Counted from the stretch's first letter, positions 9,524-21,028 are shown. The stretch is DNA of 64,000 nt from Solanum dulcamara (GCF_947179165.1 NC_077239.1:21793134-21857133); one strand, 5' to 3'. Notes: generated by a model not told the origin, from the sequence alone. Translations and numbers: made by a program.

Positions 9524-10377
9524 CTTCATACATTTATTTATTCACGTCCCCATATACATACTTTTTTATACCATATATACTTTTCATACATAACCCCAAT
9601 ATACTACTTTATATACCCTATATACGCTAAATATACAGTATATAATATGCAATTTTCTATATATATATATATACTTTTCATACATAACCCCAATTGTTGA
9701 TGCATTTACTTCTATGCCTCTTCTGTTGCTTAATTGTATTTGTGTCTTGAGTGCACAGGCAATAGTGAGTATGTTGAAATCAAGCCTCGTGACTATTTTG
9801 TTGGGGTTGATCGTTGATACTTACTAGGTATATGTTTATGTACGCATACTATACTTGCTATATTTTTGTGCAGATATTGATCCTTGTACGTAGGAGCAAC
9901 ATGCGTGATCAATTTTATAGTTTGCTTGGAGATATCAAGGTGAAAAGCTTGGCTAGGTCACAACACTCTGGACTCCCTCTCTTTTATTTGTTAGTGTCCT
10001 ACTCTTATTCAGACAGTGTATGAAATTTTAAATTTATGTATTTATTTCTCTTAAGACGCTGAGTCGAGGGTTTTTCGGAAACAACCTTTCTATCTTTATT
10101 AAGTAGTGGTATAGTCTACGTACATCTTTTTCTCTCCAGGCCCCACTTGTGAGATGGATATGTTTTTATTGTTGTTGTTTCTCTTAAGACGCTCTTGGCT
10201 GTTCATAGAGGCTCCTTTTTTGTGTTTTCCACACATGATATAATGACTTTTGATGTTATCAGTTGTCTAGTATTTCGAGGAATGCGCTGAAAATATTTGT
10301 ATTCAAGTATTCTTTTTAGAAACTCGTGACTTGACCTAGGTCTTTATAAATTTCGCCATGCCTTTTTAGGGATATTA
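9524..10377. other. Unassigned DNA with a short direct repeat
   Basis: AT-rich right flank of element A. The word TACTTTTCATACATAACCCC occurs twice (about 9578 and 9671), about 94 bases apart, within TATATA-rich sequence. Possible exon traces are noted separately. A second splice-like segment (GTGCAG at about 9870, then an open frame to 10023 containing MRDQFYSLLGDIKVKSLARS) is not recognised. Confidence 0.5.
9766..9817 (+). pseudogene. Possible last exon of the unidentified host gene
   Basis: An AG at 9764-9765 precedes an open run that, joined in phase to bases 1-47, reads SEYVEIKPRDYFVGVDR and stops at TGA. A pyrimidine-rich stretch (TTCTGTTGCTTAATTG) lies upstream. No family is recognised. 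If genuine, element A sits in its last intron. Confidence 0.2.
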
Positions 10378-10654
10378 CTTCTCCCTCCATTCCCTTTTAC
10401 TTATCAATTTTTTATTTGGCACACCTACTAAGAAATCAATTATTAATATGATGAATTTATCATTTTACCTTTGTTAATCACTAAATTCATAATCCAAATT
10501 CCAAAATATTTTGATATCGAAGATATTAATTCTCTCAATAAATTGAGGGTATAATAAGTAAAAAAAATTGTACTTTCTTGATTTGTGAAATTTGACAAAT
10601 AAAAAAGAAAATCAAATTAAGAATTTTTTGACAAGTAAAAAGAAATGGAAGGAG
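10378..10654. mobile_element. Stowaway-like MITE
   Basis: About 277 bp with inverted ends: left CTCCCTCCATTCCCTTTTAC and right, reversed, CTCCTTCCATTTCTTTTTAC, with a matching run on to TTGTCAA/TTATCAA. TA dinucleotides flank it (10376-10377 and 10655-10656), as expected for Tc1/mariner-type Stowaway elements. It is AT-rich and has no coding capacity. Confidence 0.75.
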
Positions 10655-10949
10655 TAATTAACTGTGGTTAGATTTATAATTAAAATCCAGACGACTCAGT
10701 TAGTTTGTCAACTAGTCAACTAGAATTAGGGTTCGCTTGACCAATGCTTAAGTAGAGTCGAGTGGAAATTAATCACATCTCACCCCAGAATGTTGGTGTA
10801 GCATAGATATTATGAGTAAAGGAATGTTAAAGGATTATTTCACTTTAGGTATCACGAGTCAAATAATTAATAACAATTATATAAATTTTTAAAAAGGTAT
10901 CATGAGAAATGAGTACAGAAAATAATGTGAAAATGATTAGTTACTATTA

Positions 10950-11232
<283 letters not shown>

Positions 11233-13152
11233 TGTAATAACCTCGGATATTAATTGATGAACCTAGACGTTTTTAGGACCTAATTCGACCCTATAAACTA
11301 ACCTAAACTCCTAATCGCATTCATTCTACCACAATTCTTCTATTCAAATAATTCTCCCTTTACAAAGGCTCTCAAAAACTCCATTGAAGACATTCAAGGT
11401 AATCTCTCAAGCTCTCCATTAGAAGTTCAAATTTCATCAAGTTTCTTTGATCTTCTCAATCTAGATATATGGGTATTTCATCCAAGGGCACTTTTCACCC
11501 ATGGAGCCAAATAAATTTTCATCTTATTGATAAATTCAAGTATGTATTTTTATAGGTTTTATGATCTCTATTTCAATAAATGAATTATGATTCTAAATTA
11601 TGATTATGATCCTATTTCAATATAAATTGATGATTATGCATGGAATTGAAGAACTTTTCTATGAATTTCCTACGTTGATCTTTAGAATTCATGATATGGA
11701 TTATGGGTATTTGTAATTATACATTCAATTGATATTATTTTCATGAATTATGTATGGGTTGATATAAAGTATATAATCATGCATGTTTTCAAGTCAATCT
11801 CATGATTTCTAAGTCAATTGATCATATAGTCAAATTTTCACCTTATTTTCAAGTATAATTCATGATCATGAATTTCAAAAAAAATTTAATAAAAATTTAT
11901 GAATGACTCATGAAAGATTTTGGATGATGTCCTAATGATGTTTCAAGCAAAGTTTATGAAGGAGGGTGACTTACGACCCTAATGATACTTTTATGAAAAA
12001 TGATTCGTAATAATGGAAGGCTTACATCCACATTACATGAATCACATGATGATGAGCAATTCCTATGAATAAGTTTTATGAAGTATGATTTATGAAAAGC
12101 TCGTGATTTATGACAAGCTTATGATATACTATGTATGATATTCTATTGAGAGTTAACCTAACACCAAGTGGACCTTGGGATAGAGGCTCACCCGTTAGTA
12201 GAGGCATGAGACTGTTAATAGAAATTTCATTGTCCCATATCTACTTGCCACCGTAGAAAGAAGGATCACCCATTGATAAAAGCTTGATTCCTTAGAAAGG
12301 GTCACCTGTTAATTGAAGCTGGATTCCTTAATAGCTTAGTGGATCCACTTAGGTATCATGGTTAGTACCTTGAAAAGTATGGACCCTCTCTTTTTGGTGT
12401 GTGAGGTAAACACTGGACTCCATGTTATGGCTCACATGATTTATGTCGGTAAACGGTATCTCTTACAAAGACTTATGGCTCTTAAAACTACTTTTCAATA
12501 TCCCACATAGGTATGGTCTTTATGATGTTTTAAATGACCAATCCTATCATTTCCTTTCACATGATACTCTTATGGTTTATTAAGATTTGACTACTCTCAT
12601 GTTTACTTATGATTTTACTATTTCTTTCATCATGTGATTTGAAATGGTTATTTGCACGATATGATTTTATTATGCATTGCATTGCCTACATACTTAGTAC
12701 ATTTAAACGTACTAATGCATACTTCATTTCCTACATTATATCATAATGTAGGAACGGATGCTCCATCTTCTTTCTGTGGATAGTTGGCCATCTATTGAAG
12801 TTTTTAGTGGTGAGTCCTCATACTTCGAAGGCAAACCGAGTTTATATTTCCCTGTATTTTCATATCTAGACTATGATGATATTTTGAGACTCTTCCATGT
12901 CATGTCATTACTTTCTTTGAGGGTGAGCTACGAACATGTCCTAGTCACCACCTATGCATGTTGGATATATGTGTATAGAGTCTATGTTGTCTTACCTCAT
13001 TCTAGATATGCTATATTCTTGGATTATTGTTTTTGAGTTTTCACTTATTTCTTACCTTATGTATGCTTATGATATGCAAAGAGGCTTGTTTAGGGTTTTT
13101 TCGAGAATCCTAATCGTCGTGTCACATCTAGGCCCTAGTTTGAATCATGACA
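11233..13152 (+). repeat. Element B 5' LTR
   Basis: Starts TGTAATAACCTCGG and ends CATGACA just before the PBS. Compared with the 3' LTR it lacks about 300 bp near its start (3' copy about 14714-15022), so the sequence jumps from GATATTAA to TTGATGAACCTAGACG. It contains three degenerate repeats of about 35-60 bp around 12180-12340 (CACCCGTTAGTAGAGGC variants) and hairpin 1 at 12694-12715. Confidence 0.88.
12694..12715 (+). promoter_or_regulatory. Hairpin 1 of the LTR module in B 5' LTR
   Basis: TTAGTAC, loop ATTTAAAC, GTACTAA: a perfect 7-bp stem. Relative to family A (CAGTAC/GTACTG), both arms have changed in a pairing-preserving way. It lies about 0.45 kb from the LTR 3' end, as in A, C and E. 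Confidence 0.6.
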
Positions 13153-13156
13153 AACT

Positions 13157-13168
13157 TGGTATCAGAGC
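13157..13168 (+). other. Primer binding site of element B
   Basis: TGGTATCAGAGC, initiator tRNA-Met type, four bases after the 5' LTR end. It confirms plus-strand orientation and the LTR boundary. Confidence 0.9.
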
Positions 13169-13325
13169 ATAAGATTTTGAAGTATCCTAGGGAGTCCAAT
13201 ATACTGCGTCAAGTAGAGTCTTATTCATGGGTGTGAAGTGCACCATATCTATGAGTGGGAGGCTATGAGATGTTTTAGGAAATCTTCACTTCTTTCATGA
13301 TCCATGTCATGTGATAGAGTGTACT
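13169..13325 (+). promoter_or_regulatory. Shared leader of element B
   Basis: Contains AAGTAGAGTCTTATTC, ATGGGTGTGAAGTGCACCAT, GGGAGGCTATGAGATG, TTTTAGGAAATC and CATGTGATAGAG in the same order as C and A. It lies between the PBS and gag. A candidate packaging or dimerisation region. Confidence 0.6.
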
Positions 13326-13370
13326 CTAAGTCTTTTTCCTCTAATAATTATTCTTTGCAATTTTCAGAAG

Positions 13371-14342
13371 ATGCCTCCAAGAAGAACTCCAATCCAAAGA
13401 GAAGTTGATGCTAATAAGAAACAAGCTCCGAATGATCCTTTAGCCGATCAACTTACCCATTTTGAATTCTGGATTATCATCTCTATGCTAGCCCAAGCCA
13501 TGACTATTTAAGTAAACCAAATGGTAGTGGCTCCTCCAAATGTGGTTACACCAACTTTAAGGATTAGAGACTTTACAAGGATGAACCCTCTTGAGTTTCA
13601 GGGGTCCAAGGATGATGAGGATCCTCAAGACTTTATTGATAAGGTGCATAAGATTGTTGCTATTATGGGGGTGTCTTTGGAGGAGAAGACGGAGTTGGCA
13701 GCCTACCAACTCAAGGTTGTTTCTCAAGTATAGTACAATCAATGGAATGTCAAAAGGGTTGAAGGAGGTCTTATAGGTTGGGAGAACTTCAAGGTTGCAT
13801 TTCTTAACGGCTTCTTCCCACTTGAATTGAGGGAGGCAAAAATTTTAGAATTCATCAATTTCAAGCAAGGTAACATGAGTGTGAGAGAGTATGCCCTCAA
13901 GTTTAAAAAATTGCCCAAGTATGCTTCTTCTTTGGTAGCCGACCCGAGTTCCCGAATGAGTAAGTTTATCTCGAAAGTGTCGAACTTGGTGATCAAAGAA
14001 TGTCAAACTATAATGCTTATCAAATATATGGACATTTCTAGGTTCATGACATATGTAGAGCAAATAGAGAAAGAGAAGTTGAAAGAAAGGTCTAGAAGGG
14101 AAGCTATGTGGGCTCGAATCGATAGTGGTCCATCTTTTGCTAGTGATTCGACACCCAATTCCAATAAAGATAGACGTCATTTTCCCACCTGTCAGAAATA
14201 TGGTAAGAAATACCTAAGAGAGTGCATGGCCGGCAATGATGGTTGCTGTGAGTGTGGATAAGTTAGATATAAGAGGAGGGATTGTCTGGTGGCTTCCAAA
14301 AAAGGAAGAGAGATTCGTCAACAAACTCAGTATGGTACTTGA
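13371..14342 (+). pseudogene. Gag of element B, with three in-frame stops
   Basis: One continuous reading frame from ATG (MPPRRTPIQ) after a TTTTCAG acceptor-like site to TGA at 14340. It is interrupted by TAA 13509, TAG 13731 and TAA 14259. Domains: N-terminal arm; retrotransposon gag domain from about codon 66 (DFTRMNPLEFQG, later REAKILEFINFKQGNMSVRE); lysine/arginine-rich stretch; and a CCHC knuckle near codons 292-305, seen as CCECG, stop, VRYKRRDC, with histidine replaced by tyrosine. Each stop is one transition from the expected codon (CAA or TGG). No frameshift is needed. Gag forms the particle shell; the protein is dead here. The ordering matches the intact gag of C. Confidence 0.9.
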
Positions 14343-14680
14343 TCCGATATGATTTCAGTTTCGATGCTACCCTTGGTATTGATTGAATTCATGATTTATT
14401 TTTCCATGATTAATTTTAGAATCCGAGTGGTTAAGTTTCCATGTTAGTTGAAATGTTGGATCCTCCCGTATATTCTAATAAATCCTTATGTTTCGGTCCT
14501 TCACTTGTTCTCATATGATGCATGTTCATGAAATCGATTTTTAAACTATATTTTATGATTGATTTGAGAATTTCATGGTCTATGCATTTTAAAAGTGTCA
14601 TTGCACTCATATTGGGTTGATAGTCCTATTTCCATGCTCTATTCATTCTAGCTTGAGTACTCTCATTTAAGTACGAGTGT
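14343..14680 (+). other. Non-coding remainder of B interior
   Basis: About 340 bp between gag and the polypurine tract with no protease, RT or integrase signal. Pol is missing rather than mutated. Confidence 0.6.
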
Positions 14681-14694
14681 TCCCAAGGGCGATA
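14681..14694 (+). other. Polypurine tract of element B
   Basis: TCCCAAGGGCGATA immediately precedes the 3' LTR start (TGTAATACCCC). It resembles the tract of family A (CCCAAGGGAGAGATAA). Confidence 0.65.
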
Positions 14695-16453
14695 TGTAAT
14701 ACCCCAGATATTTGAAAGTTGGAATATGATATAATAAAGTTAAGCATTGCAAAGATTGTCTCAATGAATTTTTAGGTCAAGTATCTTGGAAGATAAAGTT
14801 TTTCAAAAATTGCATTTTCAGAAAGGTGCTAGACCGGTCTGCATTGTGAACCCGCTCCCCCACAGTTTAATTTTTTCCCCAAGTCAAAATTAGTTCAAAT
14901 TCTCATTTTCTCAAAATTGGGCTATCAAGGAACTAGTCCAGGTCGCGGACTTGGGTTAGCTTTTCTGTCTGATTTCAGTTTTTAAGTGAGGACACTTTAG
15001 ACATTTCCTTAACAATTAGTTAATGAACCTAGACGCTTTTAGGACCTAATTCGACCCTATAAACTAACGTAAACCTCTAATCTCATTCATTCTACCATAA
15101 TTCTTCTATTCAAATAATTCTCTCTACAAAAACTCTCAAAAACTCCATTGAAGATATTCAAGGAATTCTCACAAGCTCTCTATTAAAAGTCCAAATTTCT
15201 TCAAGTTTCTTTGATCTTCTCAATCAAGGTATGTGGGTATTTCATTCAAGGACACTTTTCACCTATGGAGCCCAACAAATTCTCATTTTTTTGATAAATT
15301 CAAATATGTATTTTTATAGGTTTTATGATCTCAATTTCAATTACATGAATTATGATTTTAAATTATTATTATGATCCTATTTTAATATAAATTGATGATT
15401 ATGTATGGAATTTAAGAGCTTTTCTATGAACTTCCTATCTTGATCTTTAGGGTTCATGATATGGTTTATGGGTATTTGCAATTATACATTCAATTGATAT
15501 TATTATTATGAATTATGTATGGGTAGATATAAAGTATATGATCATACATGTTTTCAAGTCCATCTCATGATTTCTAGGTCAATTGATCAAGTAGTCAAGT
15601 TTTCACCTTATTTTCAAGTATAAATAATGATCATGAATTTCAAGGGATTTTCAATGAATGTTTATGAATGACTCATGAAAGGTTTTCAATATGTCCTACT
15701 GATATTTCAAGAAAATTTTATGAAGTAAGGTGAATTAAGCCCCTGATGATATTTTTATGAAAAAGAATTCATAATGATGGAGGGCTTATACCCACATTAC
15801 ATGAATCATGTGATGATGAGCTATTCGTATGAACAAGTTTTATGAAGTATGATTTATGAAAAGCTTAAGATATACTATGTATGATATTCCGTTGAGAGTT
15901 AACTAGCACCAAGTAGACCTTGGGATAGAGGATCACCTGCTAGTAGAGGCACGAGACTGTTAGTAAAAATCACATTGTCCCACAACTATGTGCCACCGTA
16001 GGAAGAAGGATCACCCGTTAGTAGAGGTTTGATTCCTTAGAAAGGGTCACCCGTTAGTTGAGGCTTGATTCCTTAATATCTTAGTGGATCCACTTAGGTA
16101 TAATGGTTCATACTTTGAAAAGTTTTGATCCTCTCTTTTCGGTATGTGAGGTAAACACCAAATTCCATTTTATGACTCGCATGGTTTATATCAGTTAACG
16201 GTATCTCTCACAAATACCTATGGCTCTCAAAATGACTTTACAATATCCCACATATGTATGGTTCTTATGATGTTTTAATTGACTAATCATATCCTTTACT
16301 TTCACATAATGCTCTTAGGGATTATTGTGCATTGACTACTCTCATGTCTACTTATAATTTTACTATTTCTTTTATCATGCGTATTGAAATGGTCATTTTC
16401 ACAACATGGTTTTATTATTCATTGCATTTCCTACATACTTAGTACATTCAAAC
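14695..16453 (+). repeat. Element B 3' LTR, left piece
   Basis: Starts TGTAATACCCCAG. It aligns with the 5' LTR from about 15022 onward (GATGAACCTAGACG), and its first 0.3 kb is absent from the 5' LTR. It is interrupted at 16453 inside ACATTCAAAC, where element C inserted. It carries the left arm of hairpin 1 (TTAGTAC at 16439-16445). Confidence 0.9.
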
Positions 16454-16761
16454 TGTTACATCTCTCACTTTTGCGCATTTGGAAAAAAAAAATTTGACTT
16501 GCAAGGAAAGAGGTTATGAGTTATTTTATTTAATACCGGTGTATTGTTCAAGAAAACATGGAGGTGGAAATACGGAGGAAGGCCGAGGGAAAAATTTATG
16601 TGGAATTCTTTTTGGGAAATTAGTTTGGGAATTACAAAAGTGAAATACATAAGTTGGGCTACAAAGGAATAATGATAAGAAAATTGAGGCCCAAAATAAG
16701 AAATGGCCCAAATTTTGGAAATTAAGTTCATTAATTAAGAGGCCCATTACCATTTACTATC

Positions 16762-16781
16762 TATTTATATATATATATAGT
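16762..16781 (+). promoter_or_regulatory. TATA box region of element C LTR
   Basis: An ATTTATATATATATATAG tract about 0.3 kb into the LTR, followed by a purine-rich leader and then the first donor-like site AAAAG|GTAAGG at 17070. The copy in the 3' LTR is near 21823-21841. Confidence 0.6.
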
Positions 16782-17790
16782 TGATAGAAACTTCAAGAAG
16801 TAGAAAAAGCCCAAAGATGACTTAGTAGTCATCTTGTTTCAATTTCTAGAATTTTCAAGAAACTTGGAGAAAAGAGGGGAGAAAAAAATAAGAGAGGAAA
16901 ATTGGAATAGCTAGGGATTTTATCCCTTGAAATCTTGTTCCAAAATTAATTCTTCTAATATTCCAAGCAAGTTGAAGGCCCTAATCAACATAGAGAGATT
17001 GTTGGAACAAGAAGACTATTCATTCTTGCAAGACACAATTTTAGCAAGTTGAAGAACTAAGTGGAAAAGGTAAGGTTTCAATTTTCTCTATATGTTATGG
17101 ATGGTTGGTATATGTTGTAGAGTGAAGAAATGGATGAAGTATATGAAAATATATATGTGGGTGTTGGCCGTGTATGTGATGTTGTGTGGAAAGAATAGAT
17201 TAATTTTATGTAGTATGTGGTTGTTGTTGCAAGGTATAGGAATGGATGGAAAATTCATGAAAATATGCATATAGTTGTTGTGGCCGAATATGGGGGTGGT
17301 TTGGCAAGTTATGGTGAATTGATTCTATTTAGTATTTTAGTTATTGTTATGGATTCTATGTTGCTAAGAAAAGCTTAAGGATCCTTATAAAGTTATAGTA
17401 GTTGGAGACTTGTTTTAGAAGTTTGTAAATTTAATATGATGTTCTTGCATATATGGAAGCTAATATTGTTAGTATGATGTGGTTAGTGTGTAAATTATTG
17501 GGTTGTGGTAATTGAATTCGAAAGAAGGGATTAGATTGTTATTGTTCTTATTGGAATTGGAAGGTCTTGGAGAAAGTAGTATATTGATTTGGTATGATTG
17601 TTGGTAAATTGGCCGAGTTAGATCCTCGGGGATGGTGTATTTACTAGGGAAGTGCTGTCGAAATTTCGGTAGACAAAATGTTAGTTTAGAATGAGGTTCT
17701 TGGATACCTATAGCTAATGTTGGCATTCATTAATCTTGTTATAGATTTTGGGAAAGCCAAGAGTTAAGTGGGATTGACTAAGGAAGCGGA

Positions 17791-17812
17791 CAAGGTATGT
17801 AAGGCTTACCCT
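17791..17812 (+). promoter_or_regulatory. Splice-donor-like motif in C LTR
   Basis: CAAG|GTATGTAAGGCTTACC, putative intron start 17795. An acceptor-like ATGGTTTCAG ends at 19598, two bases before the gag ATG. Splicing between them would remove the PBS and shared leader from a gag mRNA while leaving genomic RNA intact. Inference only. Confidence 0.45.
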
Positions 17813-18961
17813 TTTTTTCAAGGCATGATTCCGATGTTATGGTTTCATAAGTGCTTCCATATATTCTTTGTTTTCAAAATCTAGGTGTCAATGGTCCCAA
17901 GGAAATGACTACTTTTTCCTATAACCCGTCAATCTTTTCCAAAATGTCTATAGTTTCCCAAAACAAAGATTTACAATATTACAAGCTTTTATGGCAATGA
18001 CGATGGATATGTTTTACAACGACATTGATGATGTCGAGGATGAGAATATGTCAATGATGGATATGATAAGAACGGCTTCATGTATTTAATGTTTACTCTT
18101 CTTTCTCTTTGCATGTTTTGACACAAGTATCTACACTTTCTTTTGGCATGATTTTTATGAAACAAGTATATGTCATTTTGTACAATTTCAAGGAAGTCCT
18201 ATTCGTAGAGCCACTAGGATGGCCCATTTTATTGAGTTTCCAAAGGATATTTTTCTCGTGCTTAGATACGTGTATATGATTCCAAAAGTTTTATTTTGAG
18301 ATAATCCATGGTAATTTTTAAAAGGTACTTGACATGACTTTTATCTTGATTTTGAATCATAGCTCATTCCGATTATTCTACGAGCCTTAAAAATTGGACC
18401 TATGTGCATATGTATACGATTTGACGTCTTACGAGACTGTGACCTTATTCTACGTTCTCTTAATATTATCTTTCGTTGATAGTCTCATCCTATAATAATT
18501 GTTCCTTCAAGGTGAGACAAAGTGATCATGGTTAGTCTATAATACAATCGGAGGTTACCGACCTTCCGTCACTCCGATAGATACATGACTTTCGTTGAGC
18601 TCTCCTGCATGCTGTCTATATGTATATGTATATGTATATGTGGGATATGGGGAGGTGTATATGTGGCGCTATAGACGCATTCCCACCTGATCAGTTGGAG
18701 TAATTTTCATCCTGGACGCGGGATGCCCGGACGCGGGACATATGTGGGCACGCCGACATTGTTCGGTGATATGACTTCTATTTTCTATGAATATGAAAAA
18801 GAAATGTTTTTTATGATAAGACAAGCATGCATGGCATCTGGCCTAAAAGGGCACTCATATGAACAGGTTACTCTCTTAACTCACTATATGTCCATGATTC
18901 TACGATATGGTTATTCATACCTTATGTTCTTTATTATGATGATTTTTATGCCTTACGTACT

Positions 18962-19019
18962 CGGTACATTACTCGTACTGACGTCCCTTCTTGTGGACGC
19001 TGCGTTTCATGCCACGCAG
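18962..19019 (+). promoter_or_regulatory. Two-hairpin module in C LTR
   Basis: Hairpin 1 (18962-18980): CGGTAC, loop ATTACTC, GTACTG, with one G-U pair. Hairpin 2 (19000-19019): CTGCGT, loop TTCATGCC, ACGCAG. Family A has CTGCATC/GATGCAG at the same place, so arms differ but pairing and the TTCATG loop are kept. Repeated at 24022-24079 in the 3' LTR. Confidence 0.6.
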
Positions 19020-19394
19020 GTAGGCAGGCGGACGAGTTCGGTCCTTAGGAGCTCCACTAGCAGTACACCAAGAGCGCTCCAGTTGTTTCGGAGTTTCATT
19101 TTATCGGTACTAGTTCGTGTATATATTTGGGCACGGCAGAAACCGGCCCTCCTTGTGGTCATATGTATCTTGTTTAGAGGCTCGTAGACAGATATGTAAA
19201 GCTAGATGTTTTGCAACTTTGCTCGTCGTTGTGTAATATGTTAGCAAAGTCTGTTGACGTATGGTTATAATTATGCTATTAACAATGGTATCTCTCATTC
19301 GGCCCACTCAGTAGTAAGAATAGGATACGTATAGTAGGTGCTCGGAATAACACTTTCGGGTACCCGTCGCGGCCCTGGTTGGGTCGTGACAAAG

Positions 19395-19406
19395 TGGTAT
19401 CAGAGC
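19395..19406 (+). other. Primer binding site of element C
   Basis: TGGTATCAGAGC three bases after the 5' LTR, initiator tRNA-Met type. Confidence 0.93.
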
Positions 19407-19560
19407 AGGCGGTCCTAGGGGTTGTCTACGAGCCGTGTCCAGTAGAGTCCTGATTATGGGTGTGAAGCGCGCCATACTTATAAACAGGGGGCTGCAGGGC
19501 ATTTAGGAAATATGATCTTCTTTGTACTCTAGATCGTGCGATAAAGCTATGTTACTAGGT
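19407..19560 (+). promoter_or_regulatory. Shared leader of element C
   Basis: Holds TCCAGTAGAGTCCTG, TTATGGGTGTGAAGCGCGCC, ACTTATAA, GGGGGCTGCAGGGCATTTAG and TCTAGATCGTGCGATAAAG. The same blocks, in order, lie behind the PBS of A and B and partly of H. It is the best preserved copy in the window. Confidence 0.65.
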
Positions 19561-19600
19561 TTCTATGTCCTCCTCTTAATACTGTCTTATGGTTTCAGTA

Positions 19601-21028
19601 ATGCCGGTGAAGAGGAAAGCTATGGTGGCCCTTATGGACAAGACGGTGGATGGGAGAAGAGTTGAGCGAGAGCCACCAGTGGAGGTAGAAGAAGGCGAGT
19701 CTAATAACGAAGCTTCTCCCCAGACTTCTCATGCTCTCCCCGGGTCGGCAGAGCAAGAAGGAGCCCCAGTTCTAGCTCCAGTTCCGCCGCCAACAGCTTT
19801 GGGCCAGCAGATAACAGAGGCTATTCAGTTGCTGACCCAGTTAGTTGCCGCACAAGCTCAGCGGCAAGGTGAGGGCCATGGAGATAGGACGGTGAGTGCG
19901 AGAGCCCGAGATTTTATCAACCTAAAACCACCAGAATTTTATGGATCAAAAGTAGAGGAAGACCCGCAAGGTTTCATAGATGAGATGCTAAGAACACTAA
20001 GGATGATACATGCTTCAGATACCGAGTCAGTGGAGTTAGCTTCATATAGATTGCGGGATGTGGCAGTCCAATGGTATAATAATTGGATATCTTCACGGGG
20101 AGAAAATGCACCTCCCCCGGTCTGGCAGGAGTTCACTGAAGCATTCCTGCGACATTACTTACCACCGGAGATTCGACGGGCTCGAGCAGATATGTTCTTG
20201 AATCTTAAGCAAGGAAATATGAGCGTCCGGGAATATAACCTCCGTTTTAACTCCTTGGCCAGGTATGCCACAGCCATGGTGGCTGATATGGGAGATTGTG
20301 TACATCGGTTTGTGAGTGGGTTGGGACCACATTTAGTTAAGGAGTGCTTGACGGCTTCACTCCAGGATGGGATGACTATTGCTCGTATCCAAGCCCACGC
20401 CCAAAACCTGGAGGAACAACACCAGCCACAAAGAGGTGAACGTTATTCGGATGGAGGCTCTAGAAAAAAGGGCAGATTTTTCGAAACTAGAAGTGAGTAC
20501 AGAGGGGGACAGGCACAACAGCATTCCGGGTATTCAGGCCAATCAGCAGCCAGCGCACCTCCTCGATTTACGGATAGAAGATTTGACCGTCCTACCTATT
20601 CAGGACCAGAACAGAGTTCTAGGGTTTCAAGGTCCCAGTATAGAGCTGATTTTAACAAGACAGGGCAACCCCCACTACGGTGTTCTCGGTGTGGCAGGTC
20701 GCACATTGGGCGGTGCTACCTAGATACAGGTGCATGTTTTGCCTGTGGTCGGACTGACCATTTAATGCGTGATTGCCCACTAAGGTATGAAGGAGACAGA
20801 GCCCAGCCCGCCGGATCGGTAGTTGGTTCATCATCGACTGTGCGCCCTCCAGGAAAGACTTTCCAGGCTTCAGCGAGCCGTGGCCAAGGCAGAGGAGGAG
20901 GGGCACCCAGCTCAACCGGTGCTCCGCACCGTATATATGCATTGGTAGGACGACAGGATCCTGAACCTTCCTCGGATGCGACTACAGGTACACTACCGAC
21001 ATTTTTTTCTATGATAAGTATGTGGTAA
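19601..21028 (+). CDS. Gag polyprotein of element C, intact
   Basis: Structural protein of the retrotransposon particle, acting in the cytoplasm to package RNA. The frame is open from 19589; I prefer the second ATG (MPVKRKAMVALM) because it directly follows the TTTCAG acceptor-like site, as in element B. About 475 residues. Order: acidic, proline-rich N-terminus; a short hydrophobic helix (AIQLLTQLVAAQAQ); retrotransposon gag domain from about residue 104 (ARDFINLKPPEFYGS, AVQWYNNW, QGNMSVREYNLRFNSLARYA) to about 270; arginine/serine/glutamine-rich linker; a short first knuckle CSRCGRSHIGRC near 360; and a canonical CCHC knuckle CFACGRTDHLMRDC near 378. It ends in a frameshift at a T run where protease should continue. 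Likely still translatable; no pol follows. Confidence 0.92.
   Translation: MPVKRKAMVALMDKTVDGRRVEREPPVEVEEGESNNEASPQTSHALPGSAEQEGAPVLAPVPPPTALGQQITEAIQLLTQLVAAQAQRQGEGHGDRTVSARARDFINLKPPEFYGSKVEEDPQGFIDEMLRTLRMIHASDTESVELASYRLRDVAVQWYNNWISSRGENAPPPVWQEFTEAFLRHYLPPEIRRARADMFLNLKQGNMSVREYNLRFNSLARYATAMVADMGDCVHRFVSGLGPHLVKECLTASLQDGMTIARIQAHAQNLEEQHQPQRGERYSDGGSRKKGRFFETRSEYRGGQAQQHSGYSGQSAASAPPRFTDRRFDRPTYSGPEQSSRVSRSQYRADFNKTGQPPLRCSRCGRSHIGRCYLDTGACFACGRTDHLMRDCPLRYEGDRAQPAGSVVGSSSTVRPPGKTFQASASRGQGRGGGAPSSTGAPHRIYALVGRQDPEPSSDATTGTLPTFFSMISMW

Larger units (their letters stand above)
16454..19391 (+). repeat. Element C 5' LTR (2938 bp)
   Basis: Starts TGTTACATCTCTCAC and ends GGGTCGTGACA. 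It includes a TATA-rich promoter (16762-16781), two splice-donor-like sites (17070 and 17795), a TATATG microsatellite (about 18615-18640) and the two-hairpin module (18962-19019). Open frames such as 18723-19187 are not conserved coding: a one-base indel breaks the same frame in the other LTR. Confidence 0.95.

Noticed and set aside
16465..17726. Antisense frames in the C LTRs (60-91 codons)
   Set aside because: Present only as duplicate LTR shadows, hydrophobic by AT composition, and overlapping the promoter.
18723..19187. 154-codon frame in the C LTR
   Set aside because: The other LTR breaks the same frame by a single extra T near 23870. It contains the hairpin module, and no family is recognisable.
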